This document shows, piece after piece, positions 59,901 to 64,000 of a stretch of 64,000 nucleotides of DNA. A program made the position numbers and the translations under genes. The notes below the pieces were generated by a model. That model had not been told where the DNA came from. It searched no databases and was given only the letters and a program-made list of their open reading frames with translations. This DNA comes from Costus lasius. Lineage: Eukaryota > Streptophyta > Magnoliopsida > Zingiberales > Costaceae. Where the stretch lies: contig CM050454.1 in the NCBI GenBank assembly GCA_027563935.2, positions 76,900,596 to 76,964,595 of the forward strand, read 5' to 3'. Each line of letters begins with the position of its first letter. The first letter of the stretch is position 1.

Positions 59901-60510
59901 AGTTCCTGTACATTTGAACAAATGTGAACTCCACATGCAGTGTCCAACACCCATGAAATAGAAGAAGAAGATATCATGACCTCAGTCACAAATATACCTG
60001 AGCCAGAAGCGATGCTTCCCTTCTTGTCTCCTTGGAGCGCTTTACAGTCCTTTTTCTAGTGACCCAGCTGGCCACAGTGGAAACATCTGTTGTCCTTTGA
60101 CCGCTTCACCTTTTGTTTCAGAGCCTTACTGTAGTTCTTGACAGGGGCTTTGCCCTTCTTCCCCTTCTTCTTGTTCCTGGAAGGAACCATTAAGACAGAG
60201 GTTGAAGGCTTTCCCTTCAGAGTCTCCTCAGTAGTCAAGAGCATATTCAGCAGCTCTACCGGAGTACAATCGATTTTGTTCATATTAAAGTTAATAATGA
60301 ACGCATCGAAAGAGGGCGGGAGAGACTGCAGAATAATGTCTACAGCAAGCTCCTGATTGATGGTATGCCCCAGTTTCTCCAGAGCCTCCTTGTGCCCAAT
60401 CATCTTGAGCACGTGAGCTCCCACTGGGCTCCCTTCAGCCAGTTTGCTCTGAAAGAAAAGCTTTGTCAGATTATAGCGTTCTGTCCTCGCCTGTGCAGCA
60501 TACAGCATCT
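56918..60510 (-). pseudogene. F gag-pol, N-terminally deleted with stops
   Basis: This starts inside Gag (KMLYAAQ) directly at the LTR border. A TAG replaces the zinc-knuckle tryptophan (60056-60058), the same change as in E. A CAA became TAA (58586-58588) in the linker between integrase and RT. The natural stop at 56918-56920 became TAT, so the last frame reads on through the polypurine tract and into the LTR, ending at 56879. Protease, integrase triad, YVDD and RNase H motifs are visible between these lesions. Confidence 0.93.
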
Positions 60511-62216
60511 TGAAGAGTCCCCTTCAAGGGGGAGCGCAAGGGGGTGAAACCCTAAGTGTGGCGCATATAACATTTTCGCATGGGATGCTAGGGTTTCAAC
60601 AAAATCGCATGTAATATATTCTTATGATCAACTTCAAATGATTGAATGGATCAAGAGGAAGTTCATACCAACGCCATTAGATTGGATGGTGCCTTGGAAG
60701 TAAGATTGCGAAAGGGCTTTCCTCCAAAGGTGGCGCACACAAGAAGATGATGGCTACTCCTTGTGTTCCTTGTGCTAGCAAGGCTTCAAGGCTCTTGTCG
60801 TATGAAGGAGATGGAAATACACTTTCGGCTAGGGCGATGAAGCTCTCCTTCTTGTCGTCGAGACCAACCTCTACACGAATGGATAGACGACCAAGCAAGA
60901 AGACAACATGCGTTGAGGCGTTTTCTTAGATGAGGCGTTACATGATTTCCCAATATGGAAAGTCATGAAGCTATCGCCCACTCAAAGCAAACCGCCCTAA
61001 AACGCTTTCACCTTGAACCAACCGTTCGCACATATGTGAACCGGTTCAATGGAATTCGGTCTAATGCTTTTGGTTCAAAGACCAAACCGAAAACAACCCA
61101 AGCCATGGTCTAGATCTCTCTCTGAACCAAATGGTTCAAGATCTAACCGTTGATCTCTTGATGCTTCTGATCTCACTGATCTAGCATCACTTCTCTCGAT
61201 TGAAGCTTACCGATCTCAATCCCTAATCAATCAAACATGATCAGATCAGATCTCACTTACAATCAGAGTTTAAACTCCTTTAAAACTGAACCAAAACAAT
61301 TCAGTCCACACGATCTGACTTACGTAAGCCATATCACCAAATTATGCGACCCTAAGGGTTTCCTTTAAATGTCGGTAACGATAACTTACGTTATCACGAT
61401 CAGTGAGGGGTATCTAGCAACACATCACTGTCTCCCGATATAAAGGAAAAAGTCTTCCAAGACTACACCCAAACCACAGCACAAGTGTGAATCCACTTCA
61501 CTAGGCATACATGTTTCCTTTGCCACTGGATGTTCTTATTGGACAAGTGTGTCAAGCTTGTTACTCCAATATGATGAGCATGATTAGATCAGATGAACAT
61601 AGTCACCTGGGTATGGCCATACACTTTCTCAATCATCTCATCTAGGGGGCCCCTATAGAACATCACACTCCTTCAACAAGGAGACGGCAATCCTATATCT
61701 ATCACTAGTGCCCTAACCTGAATCATAATCATTATCCAAGATAGTCTATAACCATTATATTTCAAATGATATTGAACTACCTCAAAACAATGACAATCAT
61801 CATTTAGAAACACAAGTTATCTCAAGTCAAAGGACATGTGCCACTTGTTGCAAACAAGGATTATTCACATTGTGACAAGCAATTGAATATCCTAGTAGGG
61901 TCTGTCCAGTACATCCAATGTACCCATGAGTCTACATCTTATTCCATGCTCGAAGCATCCTATAAGATTAGAACACATATTAGTCTCAATCATATCAAGG
62001 CTGTCTCATGTTCACCAAGATATCTCGACTAAGGACATTACAGCATGTCAGCCTAGCTGAACAGCATTGAGACATTATTCAGAAGCACACTTATTGCAGC
62101 AGACAATGTAACATACTGAATAACAACCATTGCCTTTATAAACATAAGAGTTTATATACATGATACTGATAGAATCCCAAGGCCTCAAACATTAGCCTTA
62201 AGGGCATACCCCAACA
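60511..62216 (-). repeat. F 5' LTR
   Basis: It is the partner of 55192-56897 with the same length. Its U5 end is intact to the last base but is joined to gag instead of a primer site. It is followed by CTGGG (62217-62221) and the rest of the C env-like ORF. Confidence 0.94.
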
Positions 62217-62221
62217 CTGGG

Positions 62222-62383
62222 AAACTAAATGGAGGAGATGGGAAATTTCTTATATGACCATTTGGTTTCGAGGACACTAGGAGAGGTGGAGTCTACGGTG
62301 GAGATCAGGGAGTGCAGCAGGATGATCTTATGGACGCAGCTGCTGAGGACACCGAGGAGATTAGATCAGATGATGACGAGTAG
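62222..62383 (+). pseudogene. C env-like ORF, C-terminal end
   Basis: This continues the ORF after F. The block MEEMGNFLYD is shared with the C-terminus of the B protein (MEEMGNFLYE). The frame is then disturbed, and the region ends in an acidic stretch before TAG at 62381-62383. A shows a similar scrap at about 37076-37175. Confidence 0.75.
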
Positions 62384-63710
62384 AGCTTTGTGAGTATTCC
62401 TTTTTCCTTACTTATTGTATTTCATCTTCTTTATCTTATTGATGTTTCACGCTCTTATAGGGAAGGATGACTCTTCCAAACTCGTTGTGTCACCCACGCT
62501 ATTTTGCCTTGTTCCTACTTGACTGCTTCATCATTCGATTGGGTTGTATGATATTCACATATTGATATTGATTCGATTGGGTTGTACTGATATATTCTGA
62601 GTTTGAATTTTTGGTTTTTTCAATTTGGTTGTATAATACTTGATGACATGATGATATTGTGCACCTCTTGTGGAGGTGCATACATATATTTCATGAAATG
62701 TGTGATTGTGATTCTGAATAGATATATGCAATTCTTGTTGATGTGATTCTCTTGTGGTATAGAAATTTCTGATGATGAAGGTGTTTATGCTTGTGATTAG
62801 GACTAGACCTATTGTGTTGAATTTATTTTTTTAATATATATCGGCCTATTGGAATTTTTCATTGATTGATGAATAAAATTTTGGGTGAACATGTTATTTG
62901 ATAAATTTGGTTTATAAAGTGAAGCTATTCTTTAAATAAAACTAGCATATGAGTATGATTTTTTGAATTGATATTGATTGATTAATTTAGTTGATGTTCA
63001 TCCTATCTACTATTTGTTGGGAAGAAAGATTCCATGATCCAAATAAAGAGAGTGATGACTCCCTTACTTGGCAATGCGTAAAATTGGTAGTGGTACCAAA
63101 GACATGGGTTGAAGTAAAAATGAGAGAAAAAAAATCAAGAGAATGATTCCTCGTCTTGGCATCGTGTTGATTTGCGGTGGTACCTAAGTTAAGAGTTGAA
63201 GTCCAAAGAAAAAAGCGTGTATCTATGTGGGTATATACCATGAGAGAAATCGTTTCACATTAACTCCGCTATCTTTAGATATGAGTTCTATTACATTGAT
63301 TATGTGATTAATGTACTCTAACTTTGTCACCAGAAAAAAAAGTGATAATCGAATTAGAGAACGTGAATGATACATAAAAGAGAGGAACTAAAAAATTTCT
63401 GAGTGGAAAAAAATCTTGGAAATCCTATTCCTGTAAACAAAAGTATGATAGGTTTGAACTGAAACAAGGTCAAATCTTGAGATTGAAATTCTACTTTTTG
63501 TACAAGTTGTAAAATTTTTTTTGATTAAGTTATAGATCTTGAGAATTGAATTCAAAGGATGAGATGTTTATTTAGAATTTTATGAAACGATTGATGAGAA
63601 TTTTTCATTGGTGATTGTATTTTAAAAATTTATTCTTCATAAGAAAGTCTATTCTTTTGATCAGTTTTTGATTTTCCTTGAGGACAAGCAAAGTTTGAGC
63701 CTTATGTGTT
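62384..63710 (+). other. C 3' untranslated region
   Basis: AT-rich DNA homologous to 37171-38129 of A and 26552-27840 of B. It ends with the conserved purine-rich stretch GAGGACAAGCAAAG (about 63679-63692) before the LTR. I see no gene in it. Confidence 0.7.
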
Positions 63711-64000
63711 TGATGACACGAAAATTTATAGTAAATTTTGTGCCATTTGACGAATCTTTTTGTGCCATATTCATGCTCCTTTGCTTTATTTTTATGCCTT
63801 ATTTATCAAATATTGCAGAATCTACACATTTTCTGGTTTTTGATGATTTTCAGGTAAAAAGGCACTATTTTAAAGCGTTTTCAAGAAAATTGAGATGCAT
63901 AGATGAATCCCCATCATCAGGAACAGATTACATGTCAATTTTCAGGAAGAATTGAAGCCTCAAACCAAATTACGGCTGGGCCGTAATTAATATTACGGTA
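63711..64000 (+). repeat. C 3' LTR, start only
   Basis: It starts TGATGACACG and closely follows the first 290 bases of the LTR at 38130, including the first TTACGG palindromes at 63968-64000. The rest lies outside the window. Confidence 0.85.

Larger units (their letters stand above)
55192..62216 (-). mobile_element. Element F: copia element lacking primer site, leader and gag start
   Basis: Both LTRs are complete (1706 bp each, about six differences) and flanked by CTGGG at 55187-55191 and 62217-62221. The inner end of the 5' LTR joins gag directly at the codon for residue 98 or so, so about 2.1 kb is absent compared with E and H. F therefore lacks the primer site and both leader hairpins and could not replicate in this form. 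Confidence 0.94.
38130..64000 (+). mobile_element. Element C: RT/integrase-less Athila-like element, split by E, a solo LTR and F
   Basis: Removing the three insertions leaves LTR, gag-protease, spacer, env-like ORF, 3' untranslated region and the start of a 3' LTR at 63711, which runs off the window. Gag-protease ends with the same tail as B, with no RT, RNase H or integrase. The junctions with E (AGTAT), the solo LTR (CGCCC) and F (CTGGG) are all clean target duplications, so the pieces belong together. The PBS and the first half of gag are missing after the left LTR. Confidence 0.8.

Overview
This is plant nuclear DNA, almost certainly from an angiosperm. It is a repeat-dense block made almost entirely of nested LTR retrotransposons. 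I found no host gene, rRNA, tRNA gene or CRISPR array. Two superfamilies are present: Athila-like Ty3/gypsy elements (tRNA-Asp primer site, Athila gag, and the Athila ORF-1/'env-like' ORF) and a BARE-1/Angela-like Ty1/copia family (LTRs of about 1.7 kb starting TGTTGGGG, initiator-Met primer site, leader of about 1.8 kb, one gag-pol ORF). The species cannot be named from these sequences.

Layout. 1-2777: unassigned DNA. 2778-40044: Athila-like element A (+ strand), decayed. It keeps gag-protease remnants at 4859-6891 and RNase H-integrase at 34905-36693. Inside A lies element B (- strand, 6892-34904). B is an internally deleted Athila derivative with an open 869-aa gag-protease ORF and a broken env-like ORF, but no reverse transcriptase or integrase. 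Inside B's 3' LTR lies copia element G (7705-25892, -; target duplication TATAA), which is heavily mutated. Inside G's pol lies copia element H (10274-19350, -; duplication CTTCA). H is complete, with an intact 1293-aa gag-pol and nearly identical LTRs.

38130-64000: Athila-like element C (+), which shares or abuts A's LTR and runs off the window. It has the same RT/integrase-less plan as B. C is split by copia element E (40881-50029, +; AGTAT), by an Athila-type solo LTR (51694-53742; CGCCC) and by copia element F (55192-62216, -; CTGGG). E carries two premature stops. F lacks its primer site, leader and gag start.

How the parts work together. H is the only element here that looks able to encode all copia proteins, so it or a relative is the plausible source of activity for G, E and F. 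B and C carry gag-protease but no polymerase, so they would depend on an autonomous Athila relative, of which A may be a ruin.

Three unexplained structural signals stand out. (1) The last quarter of every full Athila-type LTR examined holds five hairpins of one design: a basal stem, one unpaired G, three base pairs and a GAAA-type tetraloop, with arms that change in compensating ways. (2) Arrays of TTACGG/CCGTAA palindromes occur both early in the LTR and in the internal spacer. (3) The copia leaders hold two paralogous hairpins with matching stem changes, about 300 and 500 nt before gag. All comparisons were made by eye; no alignment, folding or database search was run.
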